Positions 1 through 12,202 of a stretch of DNA of 64,000 nucleotides are shown piece by piece. The notes under the pieces were generated by a model, which made no database searches, was not told the origin of the DNA, and worked only from the letters and a program-made list of their open reading frames with translations. Made by a program: the position numbers and the translations under genes. Numbering within the stretch: the stretch's first letter is position 1; every line of letters starts with the position of its first letter. This DNA comes from Caldilineaceae bacterium (lineage in GTDB: Bacteria > Chloroflexota > Anaerolineae > Caldilineales > Caldilineaceae): positions 1 through 64,000 of the forward strand of contig JAJEDI010000090.1 of NCBI GenBank assembly GCA_022821585.1. Reading direction: 5' to 3'.

Positions 1-260
1 GTGCGTCCTTTGTGCCCTCGCTGTCCACCGCGCGGCCGTTGCCCAGCGCGACGCAAACTCTTGCGCTTGCCTTTCTTCGGACCATCGCTGCTCGGCGGCT
101 TGCCACTGTTGTGACTGTCTTTCGCCAGTTGATCCTGCAACTGCCGAATCAATTCCTGTTGCGCAGTCAACTGCTGCTGCAGGATCAGGATTACACCGAT
201 CAGGCTCTCCTGGTCTAATGTCTTCAATTGCTCTCGGTCCAACTGTTCCAGTTTACTCAT
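1..260 (-). CDS. IS66-family transposase, N-terminal part (cut by window edge)
   Basis: Reading leftwards from an ATG at 260, the frame stays open to the window edge (86 codons). The protein starts with a Leu/Gln-rich coiled coil (about residues 20-48), followed by NSGKPPSSDGPKK (about 50-62), a basic stretch and GGQRGHKGR. This order, coiled coil then N-S-x-KPPSSDG then a GG-x-x-GHKG zinc-ribbon approach, is the usual N-terminus of the IS66 TnpC DDE transposase. The catalytic domain would lie left of the window. No tnpA or tnpB precedes it, so it could be a single-ORF IS66 subtype. No terminal inverted repeat could be recognised on its upstream side. Whether it is intact cannot be judged here. 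Confidence 0.8.
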   Translation of the reverse strand, partial: MSKLEQLDREQLKTLDQESLIGVILILQQQLTAQQELIRQLQDQLAKDSHNSGKPPSSDGPKKGKRKSLRRAGQRPRGGQRGHKGR

Positions 261-556
261 GTTTCTTACTCTACATCATCCAAGAGCAATCACACATTAG
301 CTCTTTCTCGTTACATAGGCTTAGTAGTTACAAGATTTCTAATAAAGACCTAGATATTTAATGTAGATACCAAACGACGGGTGAAGACAACCTTTGGGGG
401 AACCCGGACCGATAGATTGCTCAGCCCGCTCTGACTCCCCGGAGGTTTGCGAGAACTCACCGCCTGTCGGACTGCACCCCCAAGTGAGAGGGCCGCATCC
501 CAGATATAAGGGAGGAGAGCAGCATACGAAAGGACGGGAAGGAGGAAAGGATCTCC
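261..556. other. gene-free flank of the IS66 fragment
   Basis: Positions 280-365 are clearly AT-rich, unlike the rest of the window. From about 370 the sequence becomes GC-rich and structured: TTGGGGG at 394-400 can pair with CCCCCAA at 477-483, enclosing about 76 nt. The open frame at 394-648 runs antisense into the next gene and does not look protein-like. This may be the outer part of the mobile element or a structured RNA; I cannot name it. Confidence 0.3.
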
Positions 557-1180
557 CTACTCATCCATTACCCGCCTTATCAACTCCCGATCCCTTATCT
601 TCTCATACGCCTTCTGCGATATCTCTTCTCTTTCAACCATCTGCTTGAGCTCCGCCAGCTTCTCTTCCAACCTTGAAGTTTCCGAGGCTGCAGTCATGGA
701 ACCGGAATGTTTGATTCCATAAAGCGGGCTTCCATAACTGATCTGACGACTCGTATTTCGAATCTGCCTGAACATCATCTCCACCACAATCAGTCCAATC
801 AGGAGCGCAATGACCTGCTGCCAGCTCGCGACGAAATACACTTGCAACACAACTGCCAGGTTGAGCAGCAAGATCAGAGTCTGTAACAAGAACTGTAGAT
901 TTTTTCGACGTTGGACAATCTCTTCTGTCTCTCCCTCAACGTCTTGCTGGCTCAACTGCCAGCCTATCCGGTCCACGTCGAATGCTACATATCGAAATAA
1001 CTGGATCAGCCCAACCAGGAACAAGGAAAGTAAGGCAGGTCGCCAGCCATAATAGACCACCAGAAGTCCAAGAAAGAGCAGGTAAATGGCAAATATGCCT
1101 ATATATAGAGTTCCTATCCACAGACGACGAAGCCTGAGCGCGAATCTTTCAGCGTCAAACTCCCTTGACTTGGCATTCAT
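557..1180 (-). CDS. membrane protein with SHOCT-like C-terminus, unknown function
   Basis: A 207-residue protein starting at ATG 1180. It has two hydrophobic hairpins (about residues 20-42 and 45-65, then 95-115 and 118-138), suggesting four membrane segments. After residue 165 comes a charged helix (SRLEEKLAELKQMVEREEIS) and a short tail (KAYEKIRDREL). The tail resembles the SHOCT motif, a C-terminal helical tag found on many membrane proteins that probably mediates oligomerisation. The gene begins only 13 nt after the stop of the homocysteine methyltransferase-family gene and is probably co-transcribed with it. I do not recognise the N-terminal family. The SHOCT assignment is an inference from sequence pattern. 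Confidence 0.7.
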   Translation of the reverse strand: MNAKSREFDAERFALRLRRLWIGTLYIGIFAIYLLFLGLLVVYYGWRPALLSLFLVGLIQLFRYVAFDVDRIGWQLSQQDVEGETEEIVQRRKNLQFLLQTLILLLNLAVVLQVYFVASWQQVIALLIGLIVVEMMFRQIRNTSRQISYGSPLYGIKHSGSMTAASETSRLEEKLAELKQMVEREEISQKAYEKIRDRELIRRVMDE

Positions 1181-1193
1181 GGGAGAGAGTCTT

Positions 1194-2123
1194 TCAAACC
1201 TCCACCACCTCAGCCCCCTTTACGACCGGTCGTATCGCCGCAATATGCTCCGGCCCCGTTGCGCAACAGCCGCCGATGATCTGGGCGCCCATCTCGAGCC
1301 AGTCACGCGCGAATTCGGCATATCGCTCAGGGGGATAGTCGTCGGTTTCGATTACGTGCCACTGTCGCTTGGGGAAATCCGGTCGCCCGGACGCCTGATT
1401 GTAGCCGATGTTGGCATAGGCCCCGACAGGTCCGTCAAAAGCCGCGCGCAGCTTGGGCAACGAGGCCGAAATCGCCTCAGGCCGGCTGCACATCGGCAGG
1501 ATCGCATCGACGCTATATCCTTCCAAGCCGTCCGCCAGCTGCGCAAAAGATTCATCGTCAGAATTGGTCCCTTCCAGCGTGACATGCTTGAGGCCCACAA
1601 AAATGGGCAGGCCGGTCTCCGAGACCGCCCGGACCGCCTCAACACAGTCGGCTACTGATCCTACATATTCAAGCAGTATGACGTCCACCCCCCCTGCCGC
1701 CAGCACCGCCGACTGGTCGCTGAACTCCTTCGCCAGGTCCCCCCAGCCCGGAGGAGCCATGCTGCCGGCCACATACGCCTGCGGATTGAGCCCGTCCCGT
1801 GCCTCGCAGGCGATCTCCGCAGCCAGGTGCGTGTACTCCTCCATCTTGTCGGCCAGCCCCACCATGTCCAGCCGCTCGCGATTGGTCCAGAAGCTGTTGG
1901 TCGTGATGATATCCGCACCTTCGCGCAGGTAATCTTCATGGACCTCGCGTACCAGCTCCGGCGCATCTCCCATAGCCGTCGCCGACCATGGACCGAGCCC
2001 GCCCTCAGCGGTCACGCCTTTAGAGACATTGACGCCGCGGCGCTGTAGCTCCGATCCGGTAGCGCCGTCCAGCAACAACCGCTCTCCCTCTGCCAATCGA
2101 GACCGAATATCATCCCTAGTCAT
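1194..2123 (-). CDS. homocysteine S-methyltransferase family protein
   Basis: A 309-residue (beta/alpha)8 enzyme of the homocysteine/betaine methyltransferase family. These enzymes pass a methyl group to homocysteine through a thiolate bound to Zn. The hallmark N-terminal LLLDGATGSELQRRG (about 16-30) is present. So are the three Zn-ligand cysteines: C212 in MCSRPEA and the pair C286/C287 in GGCCATGPEH. The length matches the short MmuM/YhcE-type family rather than cobalamin-dependent MetH. The methyl donor (S-methylmethionine, SAM, betaine or a corrinoid protein) cannot be told from sequence alone. The start is ATG 2123, preceded by GGGGAGAG. A strong promoter lies about 214 nt upstream, and the SHOCT-like membrane gene follows. 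Confidence 0.85.
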   Translation of the reverse strand: MTRDDIRSRLAEGERLLLDGATGSELQRRGVNVSKGVTAEGGLGPWSATAMGDAPELVREVHEDYLREGADIITTNSFWTNRERLDMVGLADKMEEYTHLAAEIACEARDGLNPQAYVAGSMAPPGWGDLAKEFSDQSAVLAAGGVDVILLEYVGSVADCVEAVRAVSETGLPIFVGLKHVTLEGTNSDDESFAQLADGLEGYSVDAILPMCSRPEAISASLPKLRAAFDGPVGAYANIGYNQASGRPDFPKRQWHVIETDDYPPERYAEFARDWLEMGAQIIGGCCATGPEHIAAIRPVVKGAEVVEV

Positions 2124-2620
2124 GTTTCTCTCCCCGGGTACGCTGGCAGGGCCAGCATCTGTTCATAGAGGGCGCGTTTCACAAAAACCTTTGGTCCGAA
2201 AATGAAGATTCTGCTGCGTGGGATCTGGCAACCGGCTGACCCGCATGCCCATACCGAGTGCCGCCCTATGGTCGGATGGACCCGGCAGACCGAACTATCG
2301 GCAATACGAGACGGCTACGCGTCAACTTTGGGGCGTAGTATAAGAAATAGTATTAACGCTGTCAACGGCAGTTTAGCGAAGCGGGAGCCGACAGACCAAA
2401 GCTGGATAATGCAGGGATCGCTGCAAGAGGCCTGGCTCAGCCTGATTTCTTCGCCCTCTCTTGCTTTTGCGACTGCGAACGATGGCCAAGCAGGATCGCT
2501 CAGTTACCGGAAAACCATTTGTAGGACTGCAGAATTCCAACTCCGGTCTGCTCTGGAGACAAGAGATGTGAGGTTGTGCCGGCGGTTAGCGGATAATCCG
2601 ATCTCTGTCTGCCCAATGCA
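2124..2620. other. intergenic region with a long 5' leader
   Basis: The minus-strand stretch from about 2330 to 2124 is the predicted transcribed leader of the methyltransferase gene. It contains possible helices, for example GCTGGC (2159-2154 on the minus strand) with GCCAGC just before the start. I see no match to a SAM, SAH or cobalamin riboswitch core. The plus-strand frame at 2202-2642 reads through the promoter and the terminator and is not credible as a gene. Confidence 0.35.
2337..2365 (-). promoter_or_regulatory. near-consensus sigma-70 promoter upstream of the homocysteine methyltransferase gene
   Basis: Read on the minus strand: TTGACA (2365-2360), an exact 17-nt spacer, then TATACT (2342-2337). 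The -35 is perfect and the -10 has five of six consensus bases. It points at the ATG at 2123 and leaves a leader of about 205 nt. Confidence 0.6.
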
Positions 2621-2654
2621 CAAAAAAATTGCCGCCAACTGACTTGGCGGCAAT
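2621..2654 (-). terminator. intrinsic terminator of the glycoside hydrolase gene
   Basis: The perfect 11-bp inverted repeat ATTGCCGCCAA / TTGGCGGCAAT (2628-2638 and 2644-2654) has a 5-nt loop. On the minus strand it is followed directly by a run of seven T (2628-2622). It lies about 40 nt past the stop of the gene ending at 2696. Confidence 0.85.
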
Positions 2655-2695
2655 CTGCACCCTATTTCTTGCTATAATATTGCACTCGGCGGCGT

Positions 2696-5914
<3,219 letters not shown>

Positions 5915-6420
5915 TTATCTTTTCCTCCATTCTGCGCTGCCTTCGGGCAAGGGCGCATTGAACATGAATCCTGTCTACTGGCTTGTGCCCTGTTGCAGAG
6001 GTCGCTTCGCCACCACATGCCCAGGCGACCGGGCATCTGTCAAGTTACTTCTCTCTGCGGCACACTGTTGAATTCGGGGAAACTGTCTCTATCGCCCGTT
6101 GCCGCCTCGCCGGGCTGCCGCGAACCGTCAGTATTGCCGGAACCGGCAGCAGGCGAACCCGGCCATTGCGCTGTCGCGCCTGATGCATTAGCTCCGCAAC
6201 CGGGCAAGGGGTGCGCCCTCCTGCTTGGCGCACGCAGTCCAATATCTATCTTAGCACAGGCAAAAAACTCAACAAAAACAGCTACAATTCACAAGACGCC
6301 GGACTCCTGTGCCCTCATACTCACTGCACACCGCCCGTAGGTCCCTCGTTCCTTCAGGCGCACCATCCGTCACAGCCACACTCAATCCAAGCCCTGCGCG
6401 GTGCGAACCAAAGTGTTTCT

Positions 6421-6514
6421 CTCTCCTCACTCCTCTCCACTCTCTCCTCGCATTTGGGCGGTCGGGCCTTCGGCCCTCCCTTGTGCGGGGGCTCCGCCCC
6501 CGCAACGCCCCCGG
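6421..6514 (+). repeat. dispersed double-hairpin repeat, copy 1
   Basis: A 30-nt polypyrimidine tract is followed by two hairpins 7 nt apart. Hairpin 1 is GGGCC-TTC-GGCCC (6464-6476). Hairpin 2 is TGCGGGGGC-TCC-GCCCCCGCA (split here; 6484-6504). A second copy with the same layout and spacing lies at 32641-32735. Hairpin 2 differs between copies by a swapped C-G/G-C pair that keeps the stem. Confidence 0.75.
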
Positions 6515-6599
6515 CCCTGCTCGCGCCGCAGTGAGATTGAGGGCAATATGACGGTGTCCGCCCGCGGCGACCGTGCTTCGCCCCATCCCCCGTCCCGCT

Positions 6600-6627
6600 C
6601 CCGTAGGTGCCGGCCTTGTGCCTGCCC
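6600..6627 (+). repeat. 28-nt hairpin repeat, copy A
   Basis: It shares the frame CCCGTAGG...CCTTGTG..TGCCC with two copies at 28115-28142 and 28183-28210, all exactly 28 nt. The inner stem here is GGC/GCC (positions 13-15 with 21-23), where the other copies have CCC/GGG. Pairing is kept although the bases differ. Confidence 0.6.
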
Positions 6628-6737
6628 ATCTGCCACCCGGTCCATGGTCGGCAAGCAATTTCAGCCACCACTGGCACGATGCCCTCACCTGACCTCTCTC
6701 GACCCAAAACTGAACTGCATCCACTGCAGCGTTCCGA

Positions 6738-6767
6738 TTGCCGGATCCTCCTTCACTGCATTATACT
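6738..6767 (+). promoter_or_regulatory. possible proBA promoter
   Basis: TTGCCG (6738-6743), an 18-nt spacer and TATACT (6762-6767), ending 88 nt before the proB start. Four of six and five of six consensus bases. Nothing else promoter-like lies closer. Confidence 0.4.
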
Positions 6768-6855
6768 GTTAGACCAATTCCGGCGAATCAAAGCCGCCAA
6801 ATAGGGAAGTGGCACCTCCTGAACAGGTCTTGGTTTTTCCGGCAGGGCACCAGAA

Positions 6856-7959
6856 ATGTATCGCAAAATCGTCGTTAAGTTGGGTACGGGCGTACTCACC
6901 AAGGGCACCCGTTTCCTCAACCAGCCCCAAATGGTGGAGCTAACCCGGCAAATCGCGTCGCTCCACCTCCAGAATAAAGAGCTGATCGTCTGCTCCTCCG
7001 GGGCGCAGGCCGCCGGACGCGCGCGCCTTCGATTCCCCGAACTGCCCACCACCCTTTCCAGCCGGCAGATGCTGGCCGCCGTCGGCCAGAGTCGCCTGAT
7101 GCTCCTGTGGGAACGCTTCTTCGAAATCTATAGCATTCACGTCGGCCAGATCTTGCTGACCAGGGCGGACACCGAAAATCGTCAGCGTTTTCTCAACGTC
7201 CGCGACACATTCAATGCCCTCCTGGAGCACAAAATAGTTCCAATCGTCAACGAAAACGACGCCGTTGTCGTCGACGAAATCAAGGTTGGCGACAATGACA
7301 ATCTCTCGGCGCTCGTCGCAGTCTTGACCAGCGCCGACCTGCTGCTCATGTTGACCGACCAGGAGGGCCTCTTCACCGCCGACCCGCGCACCGATCCTAA
7401 CGCGCAGTTGATTCCTGAAGTCCAGACGATTGACGATTCCCTGCGCGCCCTCGCCGGCAACACGCCGTCCAACCTGGGGATTGGCGGCATGAGCACCAAA
7501 CTGCAGGCCGCCGATATCGCCTGCCGCGCCGGCACCGACGTCGTCATCGCCAACGGCAGCGCGCCAGACGTGATACTGCGCGCGGTCTCCCGTCAGCAAG
7601 TGGGGACCCGCTTCCCCGCACAGGAAGCGCCCCTGGAAAACCGCAAACGCTGGATTCTGGCCGGTCCCGCTCCATCGGGCCAACTCCTTGTTGATGCCGG
7701 CGCCGCCAAAGCCTTGCGCCACCACGGTAACAGCCTTCTTCCGGTTGGTATCACAACCGTCCAGGGCGAGTTCGAGCGCGGCGATGCCGTCTATGTCAAG
7801 GAGAAAAACGGGCCAAATCTGGCGCGCGGCATCACCCGCTATAGTAGCGCTGACCTGAATCTCATACGCGGCTGCCAGTCCCACGAGATTAGCGAACGGC
7901 TCGGTTATGACTACGGGCAGGTGGCGCTCCACCGCAATGACATGATCCTATTGGAATAA
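6856..7959 (+). CDS. proB: glutamate 5-kinase
   Basis: A 367-residue cytoplasmic enzyme that phosphorylates glutamate to gamma-glutamyl phosphate, the first step of proline synthesis. The N-terminal amino-acid kinase domain (about 1-260) shows the ATP-binding start [12 protein letters not shown], the CSSGA turn, [10 protein letters not shown] around residue 135 and [13 protein letters not shown]. The C-terminal part (about 275-367) is a PUA domain, as in the long bacterial ProB. Length and domain order are normal. Start is ATG 6856 with a weak AGGG upstream. proA follows after 16 nt, so the two form a proBA operon. Feedback control by proline is expected for the family but not visible here. 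Confidence 0.95.
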   Translation: MYRKIVVKLGTGVLTKGTRFLNQPQMVELTRQIASLHLQNKELIVCSSGAQAAGRARLRFPELPTTLSSRQMLAAVGQSRLMLLWERFFEIYSIHVGQILLTRADTENRQRFLNVRDTFNALLEHKIVPIVNENDAVVVDEIKVGDNDNLSALVAVLTSADLLLMLTDQEGLFTADPRTDPNAQLIPEVQTIDDSLRALAGNTPSNLGIGGMSTKLQAADIACRAGTDVVIANGSAPDVILRAVSRQQVGTRFPAQEAPLENRKRWILAGPAPSGQLLVDAGAAKALRHHGNSLLPVGITTVQGEFERGDAVYVKEKNGPNLARGITRYSSADLNLIRGCQSHEISERLGYDYGQVALHRNDMILLE

Positions 7960-7975
7960 GGCTGGGAGGAGATTT

Positions 7976-9322
7976 ATGACTATAGCTGTCAAAAAGCCAG
8001 GCACGAACGACCAAAGTACAGTTCAGCTTCCCCAAAGCGAACCTTCTCAGCCCGCACCGCAGCAGATAGACCTGGAAGCGATGGGAAAGGCCGCACGACA
8101 GGCAAGCCGCAAACTGGCCGGGCTGTCCTCAACCCGCAAAAATGAAGCGCTCAACGCCATCGCCGACGCCTTGGAAGAACGCAGCGCAGAGGTCCTGGCC
8201 CAAAACGAACTGGACATCGCCGACGGCCGCGCCCACGGTCTCAGCGACGCCCTGCTCGACCGCCTGCTCCTGACACCCGACCGCATACGCGGACTGGCCG
8301 ACGACACGCGCAAAGTGGCCACCCTCCCCGACCCTGTTGGCGCCGAGCTCGAAAGCCGCCTGCTACCCAACGGAATACGCCTCAGCCGCCGCCGCATCCC
8401 CATCGGCGTCCTCGGCGTCATCTACGAGGCCCGACCCAACACCACTATCGATATCGCCGTCCTCAGCCTCAAGACCGGCAACGCCGTCATCCTGCGCGGC
8501 GGCAAAGAGACCCTGCGCAGCAACCTGGCCCTCGTCTCCGTCATCTGCGACGCGCTGCAAGCCCAGGGCCTGCCCCGCGAGGCCATCCAATACATCGGCA
8601 ACCCCGACAGAGCCCTGGTCTCCCAGTTCCTGCGCATGGATCAATACGTAGATATGCTCATCCCCCGCGGCGGCAACAGCCTCCACCGCCTCTGCCGCGA
8701 CCAGAGCACCATCCCCGTCATCACCGGCGGCATCGGTATCTGCCACTACTACGTCGATATCACCGCCGATCAGGAGCGCGGCATGGACGTCATCGTCAAC
8801 GCCCGCACGCAACGCCCCTCCGTATGCAACGCCCTCGATACGCTCCTCGTCAACCGCCGGATCGCGCCCGAGTTCCTGCCCAAACTGGCGCGGCGCATGG
8901 CCGAGTGCGGTGTCGAGATACGCGCGACACCCGACGCCATGCCCCATCTCACAGACAACGGCGCAACAGTCATCCCCGCCGGACCCGACGACTGGGACAC
9001 CGAATGGATGACGCTGATCCTCGGCGTCAAACTGGTGGACTCTCTCGACGAGGCCATTGAGCACATCCAGGAGCACAGCCAGGACCACTCAGACGGCATC
9101 CTCACCCAGAACTGGAACAACGCCCAGCGCTTCGTCGATGCCGTCAACTCCTCAGCCGTCTTCGTCAACGCCAGCACCCGCTTTAACGACGGCGGCCAGT
9201 TCGGCCTCGGCGCCGAGGTCGCCATCAGCACGCAGAAGCTCCACGCCCGCGGCCCAATGGGACTCGAAGAGTTGACCACCTACAAGTGGATAGTGCTGGG
9301 CGATATGCACGTGCGGGAGTAG
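7976..9322 (+). CDS. proA: glutamate-5-semialdehyde dehydrogenase (gamma-glutamyl phosphate reductase)
   Basis: A 448-residue enzyme of the aldehyde dehydrogenase superfamily. It uses NADPH to reduce gamma-glutamyl phosphate to glutamate semialdehyde, which cyclises towards proline. The catalytic cysteine is C284 in [13 protein letters not shown]. Other family marks are [15 protein letters not shown] (147-161), ILRGGKE (172-178) and the C-terminal [21 protein letters not shown] polar, Gln/Pro-rich extension of about 30 residues precedes the conserved fold. The strong ribosome site GGGAGGAG supports the ATG at 7976. It is the second gene of the proBA operon. A GC-rich hairpin follows the stop. 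Confidence 0.95.
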   Translation: MTIAVKKPGTNDQSTVQLPQSEPSQPAPQQIDLEAMGKAARQASRKLAGLSSTRKNEALNAIADALEERSAEVLAQNELDIADGRAHGLSDALLDRLLLTPDRIRGLADDTRKVATLPDPVGAELESRLLPNGIRLSRRRIPIGVLGVIYEARPNTTIDIAVLSLKTGNAVILRGGKETLRSNLALVSVICDALQAQGLPREAIQYIGNPDRALVSQFLRMDQYVDMLIPRGGNSLHRLCRDQSTIPVITGGIGICHYYVDITADQERGMDVIVNARTQRPSVCNALDTLLVNRRIAPEFLPKLARRMAECGVEIRATPDAMPHLTDNGATVIPAGPDDWDTEWMTLILGVKLVDSLDEAIEHIQEHSQDHSDGILTQNWNNAQRFVDAVNSSAVFVNASTRFNDGGQFGLGAEVAISTQKLHARGPMGLEELTTYKWIVLGDMHVRE

Positions 9323-9344
9323 CTCTTAGCCGACCGTCCTTTCG

Positions 9345-9366
9345 ACCGGGGCCGCGCGGCCCCGGT
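9345..9366. terminator. GC-rich hairpin between convergent proA and FGGY kinase genes
   Basis: ACCGGGGCC-GCGC-GGCCCCGGT (9-bp stem, 4-nt loop) is followed by TTTCC on the plus strand. It lies between two genes that read towards each other, so it may serve both. The T-tract is short, so termination strength is uncertain. Confidence 0.55.
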
Positions 9367-9373
9367 TTCCCTG

Positions 9374-10816
9374 CTACGGTTCTACAGCGTCCGAATAGTC
9401 CAACAGCGCAGTCGCCGCCGTCTCCAGAGCCTCGAAAATACCCAATCCAACCGACGCCGCCACCGCCGCACCCACCGCCGCCTCTTCCGCATGGCTCGGA
9501 ATCAGCAACGTCTTCTCGAAACGGCGCGCCAGGATCTGGGCCAGCAGCCGGTTCTGCCGGATCCCGTTTCCCGAACCCACCAGGAGCGGCGGCGTTCCCA
9601 CAACCGGCTCCATCTGTTCGAAAAAGGCGAAAAAGCCGTCTGCCATTCCCTCAAGCAGAGAGCGCGCGAAGTGAGCAGGTGTGAAGTTGTCTGGTGACAG
9701 CCCGTTGAAAGAGGCACGCAGGCCCGGATCCGTGCGGCTGCCGCTGAAAAACGGTTCACAGCGCAGCCCATCGCTCCCCGCCGGGACCGACGCCGCCAGT
9801 TCCGTCATTCGCTCGTAGAGGTCGCCCGGCACTTCAGTGTCTAGAAGCCCCGCTCCTACCTGCTGAAAAAAGCGCTGCAAGTAGGAATAGGAACGACCCC
9901 CGAACAACCCTCCCCCTATCAGCAAATACTGCCCACCGGGGAAAGGGCGGTTCTCCAACCCGGGAATGAAATGAAAACCGTCCGTGCGGGCCGAAATCTG
10001 GCCCCCGGTTCCCACATTCAGAAGCAGACTCCGGCCCGGCTCCGGCGCGCTGCCGACAAAACTGGCCTGGTTGTCCCCCAGCGCAACCGTCACCGGCGTC
10101 CCCGGATCCAGGCCGACAGCTTCAGCCAGTTCGCGCCGCAAACCCCCCACGATTTCCCCGGCGCCGCCGGTCGGCGGGAAGAGACCTACCGGCAGCTCCA
10201 ACCGCTCCAACAGCGTCGAATCCCAACAGTTCGCCAGGATGTCGAAGATCCCGGAGCTCCCCGCCAGCGTCGGCTCACACACCACCGTCGCGCCCGTCAG
10301 AAAAGAGACCACCGCATCCGGGACAAAGCAGGCGACCACCGGTGGATCGGGCAACGCATCTTGCAACCTGAGCCAGTACAAGCTGGGCCCCAGAAACCCC
10401 GCCGCCGGCAGACAGCCGGTATTGCGAAAGGCCTCACGCCCTCCCGCAACCGCGATAAACCGCTCCAGCACCGGCCTGTCAGAACCGGGCAGCGGCTCCT
10501 GCACCCGCAAGTCCTGCCACGTAATCGCGGGCCCGGCCGGCGAAGCGTCCGGCCCAATCAGAGCTACGCCGTGCTGCTGGCCGGTAACGCCGATGCCCTG
10601 GATGTCAGTCGGAGCCAGGCCCGCCTGTGCCACCAATTCGGCAAGGCACTGCACCGACAACTCGTACAGTCGTGACAAATCCAGTTCGGCCCGGCCAGGT
10701 CCCGGAGACGAACCTGCGCGGTTGGCAACGGTCCGGTGGGCCGCCTGCCTGCCGCTCTTCGGATCCAGCACAACCGCGCTCAATGAAGTGGTGCCAATGT
10801 CGAGTCCGATGATCAT
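9374..10816 (-). CDS. FGGY-family carbohydrate kinase (sedoheptulokinase-like)
   Basis: A 480-residue sugar kinase with the two FGGY actin-like domains. The N-terminus has the phosphate-1 loop GLDIGTTSLSAVVLD (4-18) and GIGVTGQQHGVAL (around 94-106). The central ALGDNQASFVGS and LNVGTGGQIS are typical of the C-terminal ATP-binding domain, and LLVGSGNGIRQN is the adenosine motif. The TGQQHG and ALGDNQ forms look closer to sedoheptulokinase/CARKL-type kinases than to glycerol or xylulose kinases, but substrate cannot be set from sequence. The start ATG 10816 has AAGGGA upstream. It is convergent with proBA and divergent from the PhyH cassette. Confidence 0.8.
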   Translation of the reverse strand: MIIGLDIGTTSLSAVVLDPKSGRQAAHRTVANRAGSSPGPGRAELDLSRLYELSVQCLAELVAQAGLAPTDIQGIGVTGQQHGVALIGPDASPAGPAITWQDLRVQEPLPGSDRPVLERFIAVAGGREAFRNTGCLPAAGFLGPSLYWLRLQDALPDPPVVACFVPDAVVSFLTGATVVCEPTLAGSSGIFDILANCWDSTLLERLELPVGLFPPTGGAGEIVGGLRRELAEAVGLDPGTPVTVALGDNQASFVGSAPEPGRSLLLNVGTGGQISARTDGFHFIPGLENRPFPGGQYLLIGGGLFGGRSYSYLQRFFQQVGAGLLDTEVPGDLYERMTELAASVPAGSDGLRCEPFFSGSRTDPGLRASFNGLSPDNFTPAHFARSLLEGMADGFFAFFEQMEPVVGTPPLLVGSGNGIRQNRLLAQILARRFEKTLLIPSHAEEAAVGAAVAASVGLGIFEALETAATALLDYSDAVEP

Positions 10817-11064
10817 AACTGATTCCCTTCAGATGCTCCCCGGGGACACACCGCGATTGTATCCCAGATCTCCGAATGAGAGCATTCTCACATCGCAGCG
10901 TCAGTATGCATAGACCCTTGTCTCTCTGTTACAATAGGGGAAATTTCGTAGGAGGAAGTCGCGATTCACTGCCCGTCTCGTAAACATGGCAGTAAACAAC
11001 CATCCGCGTCCTCGCACCTCTATACATGCGCTTACTCCGTACCGCATTACGCAGGAGATGCATC

Positions 11065-11910
11065 ATGACCACAACCACCATCGCCCAAGACAAAAGGACT
11101 CAGTTGATAGAAAACGGTTACTGCGTCTTCGAGCAGGTACTGTCTCCCGAAATGCTGGCCCGCGTACGCGCCGCCAGCGACGGCCTCATCGACGCGCAGT
11201 CCGCCGAGCACTTCGAAGAACAGAAATCCACCGGCAGCATGATCAGCGTCTACGATGATCCCTTCTTCGCTGAACTGGTCGCCTATCAACCCGCCCTCGA
11301 CGCACTGGCCTCTATGGGCTACCAAAAGCCGCGCTGGTCCTCCGGCTTCGTCATCAGCAAGCCCGGCCACTCGCCGCCCCTCTTCTGGCATCAGGACTGG
11401 TGGGGATGGAACGATCCGCTCAGCTATTCCGACCTCCCCCTGCAGGTCTTTGCCATGTACTATCTGGTCGACACGCGTATCGAGAACGGCTGCCTGCGCG
11501 TCATCTCCGGTTCCCACCGCAAGCGCCACCGCATGCACGACGTCGTGCATACTGCACATACGGATGAGCTGCGCCGTGCCACCGACCCGAACCATCCTGC
11601 CTACCAACCATTGCCGGAAGATCAGGCTGTGCCCGTGCGCGCCGGCGATTTGGTGATCGGTGACTCCAGGCTTCTCCATGGCTCCTACGCCAACCAGACT
11701 GATGAACGGCGCACAGTCATTACAATCTGGTACCATCCCAATTTCGACATCTCCTCCCCCCGCATCCAGGCCAATCTGAGCAAGACTCAGACACGCGTAG
11801 TCGACTGGCCGCCGCAGGCGCAGAAACTCGTTCAGAGATTGGTTCCCACCTATGAGGGCGACGAAGAGCCTCTGGAATGGAACCGCGTACCGGGACCTGA
11901 ACTGAAATGA
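11065..11910 (+). CDS. phytanoyl-CoA dioxygenase (PhyH) family protein, tandem copy 1
   Basis: A 281-residue Fe(II)/2-oxoglutarate-dependent oxygenase of the PhyH family. The metal triad is visible: H109 and D111 in LFWHQDWW, and H205 in SRLLHGSYA. R215/R216 (DERRTVIT) is the likely 2-oxoglutarate-binding arginine. I chose ATG 11065 rather than the upstream GTG/ATG options because GCAGGAG ends 7 nt before it and because the sister copy then has exactly the same length. The enzyme should hydroxylate a small organic substrate. Members act on lipids, phosphonates, amino acids or betaines, so the substrate is open. A second copy and an aldehyde dehydrogenase follow on the same strand. Confidence 0.85.
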   Translation: MTTTTIAQDKRTQLIENGYCVFEQVLSPEMLARVRAASDGLIDAQSAEHFEEQKSTGSMISVYDDPFFAELVAYQPALDALASMGYQKPRWSSGFVISKPGHSPPLFWHQDWWGWNDPLSYSDLPLQVFAMYYLVDTRIENGCLRVISGSHRKRHRMHDVVHTAHTDELRRATDPNHPAYQPLPEDQAVPVRAGDLVIGDSRLLHGSYANQTDERRTVITIWYHPNFDISSPRIQANLSKTQTRVVDWPPQAQKLVQRLVPTYEGDEEPLEWNRVPGPELK

Positions 11911-12202
11911 AAACCGTGCGTGCTTGACGGGATGCGATTGTCTCCTCTTCTCCTGTCCATTCTGAAATGTCGAGAAAGTGGACTTTACTAACGGGGCGAG
12001 TGGCTCAGTGTTTTGAAAGGAAGCTGGAACAGTGCGGAGCAAAGAGAAAAGAGAGGCCAGGATTCGCAGGGTCAATTCTGTAACTCTTCGAGGAGCCGCA
12101 GTTCCGTGCTGTGACTGTAACTTGGGCAGCCAGCAAACGAACTCACAGTCGCATTTCCAACCTTTCTTGTAATTCATGCTACACTTCGCAGGGGGCATGT
12201 CA
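11911..12202 (+). other. spacer between the two PhyH copies
   Basis: 292 bp without a gene. There is no trace of an insertion element or of the repeat families. TACACT at 12179-12184 could be a -10 for the second copy, but I find no matching -35. The long spacer means the second copy may have its own promoter. Confidence 0.3.

Larger units (their letters stand above)
5915..6855. other. 940-bp non-coding region with hairpin repeats
   Basis: No credible gene on either strand; the open frames here are low-complexity. The region holds one copy of the double-hairpin repeat (6421-6514), one copy of the 28-nt hairpin repeat (6600-6627) and a plausible proBA promoter (6738-6767). The stretch 5915-6420 shows nothing I can name apart from the upstream region of the hydrolase gene. 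Confidence 0.5.

Noticed and set aside
394-648. Open frame of 84 codons beside the IS66 fragment
   Set aside because: It runs antisense into the membrane-protein gene and looks like translated non-coding sequence.
2202-2642. Open frame of 146 codons on the plus strand
   Set aside because: It crosses the minus-strand promoter and the terminator hairpin, has an odd composition and no family likeness.
6940-7932. Antisense frame of 330 codons opposite proB
   Set aside because: proB is unmistakable on the other strand; the antisense frame has no domain.
11047-12198. Long antisense frame (383 codons) opposite the first PhyH gene
   Set aside because: It mirrors high-GC third-position bias of the real gene, and the real gene has a ribosome site, metal triad and a full-length paralogue.
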